Positions 8,704 through 17,525 are shown, counted from the stretch's first letter. The stretch: DNA of 64,000 nt from Magnetominusculus dajiuhuensis (GCF_046044395.1 NZ_JBJUSG010000005.1:1-64000), one strand, 5' to 3'. Program-made: numbers and translations. Notes: generated by a model not told the origin, from the sequence alone.

Positions 8704-8733
8704 TTGACAAACTAAATTTTTTTCCTTTACAAT
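8704..8733 (+). promoter_or_regulatory. Promoter of the fur-feo operon
   Basis: TTGACA at 8704-8709 and TACAAT at 8728-8733 are separated by 18 bases. The predicted transcription start (about 8740) falls inside the Fur box that follows, so repression by iron-loaded Fur is expected. Confidence 0.75.
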
Positions 8734-8739
8734 GATTGA

Positions 8740-8760
8740 TGATGATAATCATTATCATTT
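8740..8760. promoter_or_regulatory. Fur box
   Basis: The palindrome TGATAATCATTATCA, centred near 8750, closely matches the Fur consensus GATAATGATAATCATTATC. It overlaps the predicted start of transcription of the Fur-FeoA/FeoB operon, giving autoregulation of iron uptake. Confidence 0.85.
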
Positions 8761-8790
8761 ATAAAGGCTTCACAAGATTGAGGATTAAAT

Positions 8791-9561
8791 ATGACTGATG
8801 ATGTAAAGTCGGCATTTGCGGCGTACCTTCACAGTGAGAATCTTAAGATGACGCCTCAGCGAGAGTTGATCCTTGATATCTTTCTTTCTAATTCAAACCA
8901 TATCTCATCGGAGGAGCTGTACAACATAGTCAACACTAAGGACAACTCCATTGGACAGGCAACCGTTTACAGAATGATGAAACTTTTATCTGATTCGGCA
9001 ATAGCCCGTGAGTGTGAGTTTGGCGATGGAAGACTCTATTACGAACTCAACTTCGGCAAGGGGCACCATGATCATTTAGTTTGTGTAAAATGCGGCAGGA
9101 AGATAGAAGTCTATGACGAGATAATAGAGAAACAACAGGATTTATTAGCTAAAAAACATGGCTTTAAATTGATAAGCCACCGGCTGGATTTTTTCGGAAT
9201 CTGCGGGGATTGTGCCATGAGTGAAAAAACAACAAGGCCTCAAGAGGAAGTTAACAGCAATAGCGGCGCAGTTGAAACAGTTTATGAGACGCTGCCGCTT
9301 TCCAAGCTGGAAAGCGGAGGAAGGGCTGTAGTCATGGAATTTATTTTAGATGGAAAACATGGATTAAGCGGCGCGATATCGAATAGAAAATTATTAACGT
9401 CGCACCGTAGCAGAATTCAGGAGTTAGGCATAAGGGCTGGCAAAATGGTAGAGATGCTTAACAACAAGGGCCGCGGGCCAGTGATGTTTAAGGTCGATGA
9501 TTCACGCATAGCCTTGGGCAGGGGGCTTGCCATGAAAATAATCGTAAGGAAAGAGGGGTAG
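8791..9561 (+). CDS. Fur-FeoA fusion: iron regulator plus FeoA domain
   Basis: A 256-residue protein. Residues about 1-142 are a complete Fur-family regulator: a winged helix with ATVYRMMKLL, the HHDHLVC metal site, and two CxxC pairs (CVKC, CGDC). After a linker, residues about 168-256 form a FeoA SH3-like domain (from LPLSKLESG through RIQELGIRAGKMV to GRGLAMKIIV). FeoA normally is a separate small cytoplasmic protein acting with FeoB, encoded next door five bases downstream. The fusion ties the iron sensor to the transporter partner. Both halves look intact and there is no internal start with a ribosome site that would make them separate proteins. The Fur box upstream predicts autoregulation. 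Confidence 0.9.
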   Translation: MTDDVKSAFAAYLHSENLKMTPQRELILDIFLSNSNHISSEELYNIVNTKDNSIGQATVYRMMKLLSDSAIARECEFGDGRLYYELNFGKGHHDHLVCVKCGRKIEVYDEIIEKQQDLLAKKHGFKLISHRLDFFGICGDCAMSEKTTRPQEEVNSNSGAVETVYETLPLSKLESGGRAVVMEFILDGKHGLSGAISNRKLLTSHRSRIQELGIRAGKMVEMLNNKGRGPVMFKVDDSRIALGRGLAMKIIVRKEG

Positions 9562-9565
9562 GACT

Positions 9566-11755
9566 TTGGAAAGCAATGAGACATCACATCTGAAAAAGCA
9601 TATAACCGTGGCGGTTGCTGGAAACCCCAACGCGGGCAAATCCACCCTTATTAACGCTATATGCGGCAGCAGGCTTCATGTGGGCAATTGGTCAGGGGTA
9701 ACGGTGGAGAAGAAAGAGGCCGTGTTTCAACACGGAGACATTGAAATTAAGCTCGTCGATTTGCCAGGGATATACAGCCTTACACCTTTTTCACAGGATG
9801 AGGTAATAGCCAGGGGCTTTCTCCTGCATGATAAGCCGGACTGTATCATCAATGTTGTCGATGCGACAAACCTCGAGAGGAATCTGAATCTTACCATTCA
9901 GCTGATGGAGCTTGAAATTCCCATCGTAATGGCGCTTAATATCTTTGATGAGGCAGAGAAAAAAGGATATAAAATAGATTTCAAAAAAATCGGTGAAATG
10001 CTCGGCATCATTGTCGTGCCCACGGTGGCTAAAAAGAAAACAGGCGTTGCAGAACTTTTAGACGCCGCAGTGAAGGCTTCTTTTAATGGCGGCAGCAGAA
10101 TGCCCAGGCAGATCGTTTATGACGAGGACATTGAATCGGCAGTGAGCGTTATCCACAATGAAATACAGCAGAGTTGTCCACAGGTTCAATATCCACTCAG
10201 ATGGCTTTCGTATAAAGTGTTGGAGGAAGACCCTGTAATAAGCAAGGAGTTTGGGGCTGTTATAAACGCCGGCATAATTGGCAGGGCAACCAGCCACCTC
10301 AGAAAAGCGCATGACGACGATATAGGGACAATCATAGCAGATGCAAGGTATGCCGCTTCCACAGGGCTGTCGCATGAGGTGTTATCCAGGCCGGTTTTGC
10401 CCAAAATAGAACTTACTGAAAAGCTTGATAAATTTCTGCTTAACAAGTACCTTGGTATTCCCATATTTCTTGTATTTATATGGTTTATTTTCAAGTTGAC
10501 TTTTGATATATCGAAGCCCTTCTCCGACTGGATAAACGGGGCTTTCACCGGCCCTGTAACAACATGGTTAAAGGCGCTGTTTGTGGTTATGAGCGCACCT
10601 GGCTGGATGGTTTCTTTGCTTACCGATGGTGTTGTAGGCGGGGTTGGCCTTGTGCTTACATTTTTCCCTATGATATTTACGATGATGTTTTTTATCACTT
10701 TTTTAGAGGGGAGCGGTTATATGGCAAGGGCTGCCTTTGTAATGGACGGCCTTATGCACACAATGGGTCTGCATGGAAAGTCATTTATCCCTATGTTGTT
10801 GGGCTTTGGTTGTAATGTGCCGGCAATTTACGCAACCAGGACACTTGAATCCGGTTCAGACAAAATTCTCACTGCCCTGCTTATCCCCCTGATGTCCTGC
10901 AGCGCAAGGCTTCCTGTTTACATACTATTTGTCAGCGTGTTTTTTCCCTCACACTCCGGCACAGTGTTGTGGTCTTTGTATGTTCTTGGTATTATCCTTG
11001 CCGTATTAGTAGGAATTATTTTTAAAAATTCGTTGTTTAAAGGGGAGGCTACCATGTTTATCATGGAGCTGCCGCCCTATCGAATCCCCTCGTTTAGTAA
11101 TCTCATGATTCATAGCTGGGAAAAGGGAAAGCATTTTATAGCGAAGGCGGGAACATATATTCTTGCCATGTCAATACTTATATGGTTTCTCTTTAGTCTG
11201 CCATGGGGAGTTGAAAACAAAAGGGATTCTTATCTGGGACAGGCCGCAAAGGCAATCGCACCTGTTTTTGAACCGCTTGGGTTTGGAAATTGGGAGGCCG
11301 CATCTTCTCTCATAACCGGTGTCGTTGCTAAAGAGATCGTGGTTTCCACAATGGGTGAGATATACTCTGGCAAGAAGAAGGACGATGAAGATAAAAAGGC
11401 ACTATCCGCAGCCGATGATCTGAGGGAGCTGATTATTTCATTTATTAAGGCGTGCAGGGACTCGGCAGGCAATGTGTTTTCCTCATTTATGATAACCAGC
11501 ATTGGCGGCGATGAAAAAGAATCCTCGCCGCCGCTTATTTCGTCAATACACAAGGCATTTAGTCCTCTTAGCGCCTACGCATTTATGGTATTTGTATTGC
11601 TCTACATGCCGTGTATGGTTACGGCGGCGGCTTTTAAGCATGAATTCGGCTCATGGAAATGGTTTGGTGTCGCTGTCTGTTACGAACTGGCTCTTGCCTG
11701 GACAGCTGCCTTTGTAATCTATCAGGTTGGGTCACTATTAAGGATAGGACTGTAG
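9566..11755 (+). CDS. feoB: Ferrous iron transporter FeoB
   Basis: A 729-residue inner-membrane iron transporter. The N-terminal G domain shows GNPNAGKST (G1), DLPG (G3) and NIFDE in the G4 position. It is followed by the helical spacer and the membrane domain with the conserved GFGCNVPA and SCSARLPVY segments, both typical of FeoB. The start is a TTG at 9566, with a purine-rich AGAGGGGTAGGA just upstream; five bases separate it from the Fur-FeoA stop. The family length (700-800) is met. It imports Fe2+, repressed by Fur via the box upstream. Confidence 0.95.
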   Translation: MESNETSHLKKHITVAVAGNPNAGKSTLINAICGSRLHVGNWSGVTVEKKEAVFQHGDIEIKLVDLPGIYSLTPFSQDEVIARGFLLHDKPDCIINVVDATNLERNLNLTIQLMELEIPIVMALNIFDEAEKKGYKIDFKKIGEMLGIIVVPTVAKKKTGVAELLDAAVKASFNGGSRMPRQIVYDEDIESAVSVIHNEIQQSCPQVQYPLRWLSYKVLEEDPVISKEFGAVINAGIIGRATSHLRKAHDDDIGTIIADARYAASTGLSHEVLSRPVLPKIELTEKLDKFLLNKYLGIPIFLVFIWFIFKLTFDISKPFSDWINGAFTGPVTTWLKALFVVMSAPGWMVSLLTDGVVGGVGLVLTFFPMIFTMMFFITFLEGSGYMARAAFVMDGLMHTMGLHGKSFIPMLLGFGCNVPAIYATRTLESGSDKILTALLIPLMSCSARLPVYILFVSVFFPSHSGTVLWSLYVLGIILAVLVGIIFKNSLFKGEATMFIMELPPYRIPSFSNLMIHSWEKGKHFIAKAGTYILAMSILIWFLFSLPWGVENKRDSYLGQAAKAIAPVFEPLGFGNWEAASSLITGVVAKEIVVSTMGEIYSGKKKDDEDKKALSAADDLRELIISFIKACRDSAGNVFSSFMITSIGGDEKESSPPLISSIHKAFSPLSAYAFMVFVLLYMPCMVTAAAFKHEFGSWKWFGVAVCYELALAWTAAFVIYQVGSLLRIGL

Positions 11756-11759
11756 AGAT

Positions 11760-11903
11760 ATGGATATGGCCGATTATTTTTGGGTAACCGTTATAGTGTC
11801 GGGCGCGGTCTATATTTTATACAGGTCTGTATTTAAAAAGAAAGGAGGCTGCCACGGATGCAGCGCCGGCACATGTTCGAGTAAGCCCGATGCTAAGAAA
11901 TAA
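11760..11903 (+). CDS. FeoB-associated Cys-rich membrane protein
   Basis: A 47-residue protein starting five bases after the feoB stop. It has one membrane segment (about 5-24), then a basic stretch KKKGG and a cluster of three cysteines (CHGCSAGTC). This is the usual design of the small FeoB-associated Cys-rich proteins found at the end of feo operons. The role is unproven; metal or redox sensing beside FeoB is commonly assumed. It is too short for many gene callers. Confidence 0.8.
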   Translation: MDMADYFWVTVIVSGAVYILYRSVFKKKGGCHGCSAGTCSSKPDAKK

Positions 11904-11931
11904 ACGACATGCTGAATTATTGAATGGACAA

Positions 11932-11961
11932 TTGCAAATATTCAAATCGCTTTGTTATACT
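11932..11961 (+). promoter_or_regulatory. Promoter of the cbiM operon
   Basis: TTGCAA at 11932-11937 and TATACT at 11956-11961 with an 18-base spacer. The predicted start near 11968 lies only about 12 bases before the first arm of the structured leader, so the leader appears to be transcribed from its first helix. Confidence 0.6.
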
Positions 11962-11979
11962 AACATTAAGATTTAGAGG

Positions 11980-12089
11980 GCCGCGAAGGCCTGATTAAAG
12001 CCACGAAGGCAGAAGGGCAGCCGTCTTACGGTGAGCCCGCCATGTTGAACCATGTTGAACAACATGATTGCCTTTGCGGCTTTTTTTTT
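11980..12089 (+). ncRNA. Structured leader with terminator upstream of cbiM (candidate riboswitch)
   Basis: An 11-base arm at 11980-11990 pairs with 12070-12080 (one G-U), directly followed by a T-run at 12081-12089. The closing helix is thus also an intrinsic terminator stem. Inside it I can draw three more helices: GGC/GCC around 11988-12002; a compound stem from GGC at 12008 through GGGC, CCGT-CTT-ACGG and GCCCGCC; and CATGTT-GAAC-AACATG near 12051-12066. Together they make a four-way junction. It lies between a good promoter and a Co/Ni transporter gene. A metal or cobalamin-type riboswitch is plausible, but I cannot match it to a known class. Confidence 0.55.
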
Positions 12090-12139
12090 AACGATGTTGC
12101 ATAGGTTGTATATTAAACATATTTAATATTGGGAGAAAG

Positions 12140-12826
12140 ATGCACATACCGGACGGTTACTTAAGCCCTCAGACATACATACCAATGTTTGCGGTTACGG
12201 GGACGTTTTGGACTGCCGCGTTACGAAAATTAAAAAGGGGGCTTTCGGTGAAGGAGATTCCCTATCTGACGATGGCCTCGGTGTTTTCCTTTCTTATAAT
12301 GATGTTTAATATTCCGGTTCCCGGTGGAACCACGGCTCATGCCATCGGTGCGGCAATCGTTGCCGTGCTGCTTGGGCCTTGGACGGCCGTTGTGGCGGTG
12401 TCGGTGGTTTTAATCATTCAGGCGCTTGTGTTTGGCGATGGCGGGATTACCGCAATCGGGGCAAATTGTTTCAACATGGCGGTTGTTATGCCGTTTGTTT
12501 CCTATTGGGTATTTAAGCTCATAAGGGGAAAGTCCGCAAGTGTGGCGAGGCTGTCCGCCGCGGCCTTTTTATCCGGTTATGCGGGGCTTCTGGCCTCAGC
12601 GCTGGCAACGGCAGTTGAGCTGGGGATTCAGCCCATAGTCGCTGCTGCCCCCGACGGCAAACCCCTATACGCGCCATACCCCCTGTCGATTACGATACCG
12701 GCGATGGTGATAGGCCACATGTTTTTAGTCTGTATTGTCGAGGGCATGGTGACAATGTTATTATTTAGATATTTCCACAAACACGACCCGAAACTCATCT
12801 ACGCCTTTAAGAAGGCAGTGCCTTAG
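12140..12826 (+). CDS. cbiM: Co/Ni ECF transporter substrate-binding subunit CbiM
   Basis: A 228-residue integral membrane protein beginning MHIPDGYLSP, the signature N-terminus of CbiM/NikM, in which the amino terminus and the histidine at position 2 coordinate the metal. Further family segments are FNIPVPGGTTAHAIGA and AIGANCFNMAVVMP. It forms the S component of a group I ECF transporter with CbiQ (T) and CbiO (ATPase), which follow in the same operon. Cobalt versus nickel cannot be decided from sequence alone. A structured leader precedes it. Confidence 0.93.
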   Translation: MHIPDGYLSPQTYIPMFAVTGTFWTAALRKLKRGLSVKEIPYLTMASVFSFLIMMFNIPVPGGTTAHAIGAAIVAVLLGPWTAVVAVSVVLIIQALVFGDGGITAIGANCFNMAVVMPFVSYWVFKLIRGKSASVARLSAAAFLSGYAGLLASALATAVELGIQPIVAAAPDGKPLYAPYPLSITIPAMVIGHMFLVCIVEGMVTMLLFRYFHKHDPKLIYAFKKAVP

Positions 12827-12877
12827 GCATAGCCTGGAAGGAACCATAAGTTTATATAATAAATGGAGGAATATTAA

Positions 12878-13813
12878 ATGAAAAACCTAACACGGACGTT
12901 GGATACGATTTTAGTATTGATAGCACTGTTAATTATCATGGCCGGTGTTCCTGCCTATGCGGAAGAAGAAGCCGATATGTCTCAAGCACAGCAAGCCAGG
13001 GAGGAGGCCGCCCCTATTCCTCTGGAGGGCACTGCAGGCCCCGATAATGTCACAGCTACCGCGGTGTTGAGCCTTTTTAACAAGTATGTCAGCAGGGGAT
13101 ACGTGTATAGCTCCCACAGCATGGTTATTCAGCCGGCCGTAACGTTTGCTTATAAGGGATTTGCAGCAAACTTCTGGGGCAATATAGATACACATGAGAC
13201 TACAACTCAGAGTTCTGTCCCTGAAAATCCCAACAGGGTTGCTTTTAACGAAGTGGATATAAAACTTAGCTATACACGCTCATGGGGTGTTTTCAGCCTG
13301 ACCGGCGGGTATATTTATTATGCAACCCAATATTCCAAACAGACTCAGGAGGCGTATATAGCAGGGGCATTAGATATTATTACAAAGCCTGTGCTTACGG
13401 TGTACAGGGATTTCGACGGCTACCCGGGGACGTATTTTAACCTGGCCTTCAGCCACTCGATTCCTGTGCCGGCTGTGAAGGATATGACGGTTGACCTAGG
13501 CGCCGGCGTTGGTTATATGGCCGGCAGTTCCAACTACTGGCGCACGTATGAGACATATTCGTGTCCACCGGACGCTACAGACTGCGCTACGGGCGGCTAC
13601 ACGGGCAAAAAATACAGTGCCTTTCACGACGGAATGTTAATGGTAGGGCTAACGATTCCCGTAGTGCAAGGTATGACCATACAACCGATGGCGATGTACA
13701 CATTCCCCCTTTCGAGTGATGCAAATAGAAAGGTTGACGACGTATCGTATAATCCAAGCGGTTGGGTCGGCCAGAATTTCACATATGGACTTACTCTGAC
13801 GTATAATTTCTAA
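12878..13813 (+). CDS. Outer-membrane beta-barrel protein (TorF/TIGR02001-like)
   Basis: A 311-residue protein with a signal peptide (cleaved after about residue 28, PAYA-EE), then alternating aromatic strands ending in LTYNF, a typical C-terminal outer-membrane signature. The segment VSRGYVYSSHSMVIQPAV is like the putative-porin family TIGR02001 (TorF). RBS GGAGG precedes the ATG. It lies between cbiM and the CbiN-like gene, so it probably supplies passage of Co/Ni or a metal complex across the outer membrane; that role is inferred from position. Confidence 0.7.
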   Translation: MKNLTRTLDTILVLIALLIIMAGVPAYAEEEADMSQAQQAREEAAPIPLEGTAGPDNVTATAVLSLFNKYVSRGYVYSSHSMVIQPAVTFAYKGFAANFWGNIDTHETTTQSSVPENPNRVAFNEVDIKLSYTRSWGVFSLTGGYIYYATQYSKQTQEAYIAGALDIITKPVLTVYRDFDGYPGTYFNLAFSHSIPVPAVKDMTVDLGAGVGYMAGSSNYWRTYETYSCPPDATDCATGGYTGKKYSAFHDGMLMVGLTIPVVQGMTIQPMAMYTFPLSSDANRKVDDVSYNPSGWVGQNFTYGLTLTYNF

Positions 13814-13867
13814 GGCCGCTTATCTGATTATATGGGGCGAAGATTTGTTAGATTAAGGAGGGCGCAC

Positions 13868-14206
13868 ATGACTCAGAAAAAACTGTGGATAGGGCTGGCG
13901 GTTATGGCACTTCTGGTGCCGCTTGGAATTATCGTACCGGAGAAGCTTGGCGCTGCGGGCGCATGGGGGGAGTGGAGTGCCGGGACGCTCAACCAAATGC
14001 TCGGCTATCTCCCCGAAGGGCTGCAGCACTATACTGACCTTTGGAAGGCCCCCATAGGCGATTACACGGTTGTCCCGGCCAGCGCGAATGTGTTCGTCAA
14101 GTCTCTTTCGTACATCGTGTCGGGCCTGATCGGGGCTGCCCTTGCCGGTCTTGGCATCTTTATAATATCCAGGTTCGCTGCCCGACCTGAAAAAAATGAA
14201 AAATAA
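13868..14206 (+). CDS. CbiN-like (PDGLE-domain) subunit
   Basis: A 112-residue protein with two membrane segments, one at the N-terminus and one at about 82-105, flanking a periplasmic loop with LPEGLQHYTDLWKAPIGDY. This is the arrangement of CbiN/PDGLE domain proteins, which assist CbiM in metal loading. The ATG at 13868 is preceded by AAGGAGGG; an upstream start at 13832 would add residues without family support. Its end overlaps the cbiQ start by 11 bases. Confidence 0.75.
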   Translation: MTQKKLWIGLAVMALLVPLGIIVPEKLGAAGAWGEWSAGTLNQMLGYLPEGLQHYTDLWKAPIGDYTVVPASANVFVKSLSYIVSGLIGAALAGLGIFIISRFAARPEKNEK

Positions 14207-15107
14207 GATACCATCTTTTTTATTGCATCCCCAGCCGCACCCAAAGGCCGGAGGCGGCAGCGTCAAGGTCTCATTCATAGACAAGGGAGTAGGGCATATC
14301 TCTGCATTTTATGAAACAGTCTTTTTGCAATGGGAATTGTCGCAAAGGGACGGCCTGTTTCAGAGGTTAAACGCACGGACAAAGGTGCTGTTTCTGGTGT
14401 TGTATCTTTTTATCGTCAGCGTGAAAAAAGATGTGCCCACTGAGGTGTTGACAGCGGTGTTTATTTTGCCGTTCGTCGTCATGTCGAGGGTTGGGATTTT
14501 GGCGTTTTACCGGAGGGTTATTACAGCCGGGTTTTTCTTTGGGTTTATCGCCGGAGTTCCCGCCGTATTAAATGTCATCACGCCGGGGGAGCCGGTTTAT
14601 ACAATTCTGGAACTGCGGCGGCAGTACGATTTTTGGATATACCACGTGCCGCAGACTATCACGGTGACTCGTGAGGGAACTCTGGCGGCGCTGATGCTGA
14701 CGGCGAGGGTGGCCAATTCGGTTTCGATTACGCTTTTGGTCGTCTGTACGACGCCGTTTTCGGAGGTGGTGAAGGCGTTAAAGGTCTTCAGGGTGCCTGA
14801 GTATTTCCTGATGATACTGACCCTGTCACAAAAGTACGCGTTCATATTTTTAAAGATGCTGCGAGATATGCACACGGCAAAAAAGGCTCGCCTCACAGGC
14901 GCTGCGGACGCCGCTCACTGGATAGCCGGAAGGGCCGCATATATATTCAAAAAGACGCAGCTCCGGTGTGAGGATGTGTATAAGGCGATGGCCGGGCGCG
15001 GCTTCACCGGAGAGGTAAAATTAGCTAAACTAGAAAAGACAAAAACCGTGGACATCATTGCAGGGGCTATGTTTTTAACGCTGTGGATGTTATTATTAAT
15101 CCTGTAG
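14196..15107 (+). CDS. cbiQ: ECF transporter transmembrane subunit CbiQ
   Basis: A 303-residue membrane protein; the T component that couples CbiM to the ATPase. Family features include LNARTKVLFLVLYLF near the N-terminal membrane segments and the coupling-helix region with MRDMHTAKKAR, followed by KTQLRCEDVYKAMAGRGF, the conserved ARG-type motif that contacts CbiO. The first 45 residues extend beyond the usual start. It overlaps the previous gene and is followed by cbiO with about eight bases between. Confidence 0.9.
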   Translation: MKNKIPSFLLHPQPHPKAGGGSVKVSFIDKGVGHISAFYETVFLQWELSQRDGLFQRLNARTKVLFLVLYLFIVSVKKDVPTEVLTAVFILPFVVMSRVGILAFYRRVITAGFFFGFIAGVPAVLNVITPGEPVYTILELRRQYDFWIYHVPQTITVTREGTLAALMLTARVANSVSITLLVVCTTPFSEVVKALKVFRVPEYFLMILTLSQKYAFIFLKMLRDMHTAKKARLTGAADAAHWIAGRAAYIFKKTQLRCEDVYKAMAGRGFTGEVKLAKLEKTKTVDIIAGAMFLTLWMLLLIL

Positions 15108-15115
15108 GGGATTTG

Positions 15116-15925
15116 ATGGAGACGATACTTGCCCTGAAAGGGGCGACATATAAGTATTATGAAAAAATAACCGCCCTCAACTGCGTAAGCCTGTCAATTG
15201 GAAGGGGGCAGCGAGTTGCGGTAATCGGGGCAAATGGGAGCGGGAAGTCGTCCCTGCTGCAAGTGCTTGCGGGGTTGATGTTTCCCCAAAGCGGCGAGGT
15301 ATTTTTTGAGGGCGCGCCGTTTACTGAAAAATCGTTTAAGGATGTGGAGTTTCTGAGGCATTTCAGGACGGCGGTCGGGTATGTCTTTCAGCACTCGGAC
15401 GTGCAGTTGTTCTGCCCTACGGTGTATGATGAGCTGGTGTTCGGGCCGCTTCAGATAGGGATGGACGAGGGGGAGGCATCCGGGCGCGCTATGGAGATTA
15501 TGGGGATGCTTGATATAGAGGCCCTGCGGGACAGGCCGCCCTATATGCTCTCTGGCGGTGAGAAAAAGAAGGCGGCAATCGGTTCAGTACTCACAATGAA
15601 CCCAGAGGTTATATTGTTAGATGAGCCAACAACCGGGCTTGACCCCCGAACGCAGGCCTTTCTGGTTGAACTGCTCTTTACCCTCAGCGACGCGGGTAAG
15701 ACCATTGTCGTATCCACGCATGACCTTGCCCTCGTTGAGGAGTTGCAGGGTGAGACTGTGGTGCTTTCTGAGGGGCACACGATTGAGCGGGCAGGTGCCG
15801 CGGACGATATCCTCTCTGACGAAGAGATGCTCCTGAGGGTAAACCTGATTCATGAACATTTCCACAGGCACAAAGGGCCGGACGGCACAATCACACACGT
15901 CCACCGCCACGCCCACGGGGATTAA
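15116..15925 (+). CDS. cbiO: ECF transporter ATP-binding protein CbiO
   Basis: About 269 residues with a full ABC ATPase: Walker A GANGSGKSS, Q-loop FQHSDVQLF, signature LSGGEKKKAA, Walker B VILLDEPT, and H-loop STHD. The C-terminal tail is rich in histidine (HEHFHRHKG, HVHRHAHGD), a feature often seen in Co/Ni ECF ATPases and possibly metal-binding. I place the start at 15116, after the cbiQ stop; an ATG at 15083 would overlap cbiQ. It energises CbiMQ. Confidence 0.92.
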   Translation: METILALKGATYKYYEKITALNCVSLSIGRGQRVAVIGANGSGKSSLLQVLAGLMFPQSGEVFFEGAPFTEKSFKDVEFLRHFRTAVGYVFQHSDVQLFCPTVYDELVFGPLQIGMDEGEASGRAMEIMGMLDIEALRDRPPYMLSGGEKKKAAIGSVLTMNPEVILLDEPTTGLDPRTQAFLVELLFTLSDAGKTIVVSTHDLALVEELQGETVVLSEGHTIERAGAADDILSDEEMLLRVNLIHEHFHRHKGPDGTITHVHRHAHGD

Positions 15926-15932
15926 TGGTACA

Positions 15933-17327
15933 ATGAATGACAAGAATACGGCGGTCAGCAAGGGGGGGATTTCCCCTGAATGGGTTTTCTTATTAGTAAG
16001 CGTAGTGTTTGGGTATATATTTGTATTTGTAACGCCGCCGTTTCAGGCCCCCGATGAGTATCATCATATGTTTCGTGCCTATCACGTATCAATGGGCGGG
16101 TTAGTTTCGTCGAAGGCGGGCGGCATCTCCGGGGCGCAGCTTCCCGTAAATCTTGGAAATACGGTGATAAACGTTTCTACAAATCTTTCCCAGCATCCAA
16201 ATAACAAACAAAAACTCTCAGACCTCGGCAAGGTCATGCACATCCCGCTTGAGCCGGAGAAGACCGTGTTTTATTTCTTCCCAAACACGGCAAGATACGC
16301 CCCCGTCATGTACGCCCCGCAGGCGTTGGGAATATTCGTGGGAAGGCTATTGCACATTGCCCCTATTTTCATAATGTACTTAGGGCGGATAACGAACCTG
16401 ATTGTCTGGATAGCGCTTATCTACATAGCGATAGTCGCAACACCGGTATATAAGTGGCTCTTTGTGCTGTTGGCCCTGACGCCGATGTCGCTGTTTTTGG
16501 GGGCGTCGCTGTCTGCAGATGCCTTTACCAACGCGGTTGCGTTTGTATTTGCCGCGTTGATATTTAAGGCGGCCTTTGGGGGCGGTGCTGAGGTGTCAAC
16601 GAGGGAACTCGCGCTTATTTTTTTGGCGGCGGTGATGCTTTCCCTGTCGAAACAGGTCTACGTGCCGGTGCTGTTAATTTTTCTGATGATACCTGTTAGC
16701 AAGTTTGGCTCATTAAAAAGATATGTGGCCATTGTGGCCTCATTTTTTGTTGTGAACGCCGCGATGGCCTGTTCGTGGTTTTTCATGTCGGGGGATTTAC
16801 TCGTCCCGCTCAGGGAAAAACTGGACATATCGCCGCAGAGGCAGTTATATTCCATAACACACCATCCTCTGGACTTCATCATTGCAATGAAAAACACGCT
16901 TTTTAAATATTCGTCTGACGTTCTGACAGACTTCATAGGGAAACTTGGCTGGCTTGATACGGAGCTTCCCGCGTATATTCACGTAACTTTTTGGGGGCTT
17001 CTGATTTTCACAGCCCTTTGCGAAAACAGCAGCGACATCGCGGTAAAAATAAAAGACAAGGCGATAGCGGCGGTGGCCTTCGTGAGTACGACTTTCCTTA
17101 TAGTCCTCTCACAGTATCTGACGTGGACGGAGGTTGATAAAAATATAATAGATGGCCTGACGGGGAGGTATTTTATACCCGTGGCCACCGCGCTGTTTCT
17201 CTTATTTTACAACAATAAATTTCACATAAACACGAAAAGGCCGCTCTTTGGCATATTGATATTAAGCTATCTGGCAGTTATAATGATTTCCACGATAGCG
17301 GCCATGATAACGCGATATTATTTGTGA
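15933..17327 (+). CDS. DUF2142 family multi-pass membrane protein
   Basis: About 464 residues with ten or more membrane segments. The N-terminal loop FQAPDEYHHMFRAYHVS is the diagnostic acidic/histidine loop of DUF2142 proteins, which are related to GT-C type membrane glycosyltransferases. I chose the ATG at 15933 (MNDKNTAV), just after cbiO; upstream residues are translated cbiO tail in another frame. A role in surface glycan assembly is likely but unproven. It is followed by a change to an accessory, toxin-containing region. Confidence 0.75.
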   Translation: MNDKNTAVSKGGISPEWVFLLVSVVFGYIFVFVTPPFQAPDEYHHMFRAYHVSMGGLVSSKAGGISGAQLPVNLGNTVINVSTNLSQHPNNKQKLSDLGKVMHIPLEPEKTVFYFFPNTARYAPVMYAPQALGIFVGRLLHIAPIFIMYLGRITNLIVWIALIYIAIVATPVYKWLFVLLALTPMSLFLGASLSADAFTNAVAFVFAALIFKAAFGGGAEVSTRELALIFLAAVMLSLSKQVYVPVLLIFLMIPVSKFGSLKRYVAIVASFFVVNAAMACSWFFMSGDLLVPLREKLDISPQRQLYSITHHPLDFIIAMKNTLFKYSSDVLTDFIGKLGWLDTELPAYIHVTFWGLLIFTALCENSSDIAVKIKDKAIAAVAFVSTTFLIVLSQYLTWTEVDKNIIDGLTGRYFIPVATALFLLFYNNKFHINTKRPLFGILILSYLAVIMISTIAAMITRYYL

Positions 17328-17348
17328 GGAGCCGGATGCAATAGAGTG

Positions 17349-17525
17349 TTACCAGTCCCGCGCAGGCAGTTCCTTTTTTTTCATTCTATCCAAAAGTCTT
17401 TTTTTGATAGGTTCTGCTTCTGTCCGAATTACTTCGATTTGCATTTTAAACGATAAATTTTTCATTCTCTCGTAATTATTTTCTCTGATAATGTGGAGAC
17501 GCCTCATCGTTTTCGCCTCATTCAT
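17349..17525 (-). CDS. Small helical protein coupled to PIN toxin
   Basis: A 58-residue, highly basic helical protein (MNEAKTMRRLHIIRENN at the start, LPARDW at the end). Its ATG overlaps the stop of the PIN-domain gene by eight bases (ATGAATGA), so the two are translated together. In position it would be the antitoxin or partner of the toxin, though the order is reversed relative to classic vapBC. I do not recognise the family. It is shorter than many gene callers accept. Confidence 0.6.
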   Translation of the reverse strand: MNEAKTMRRLHIIRENNYERMKNLSFKMQIEVIRTEAEPIKKRLLDRMKKKELPARDW

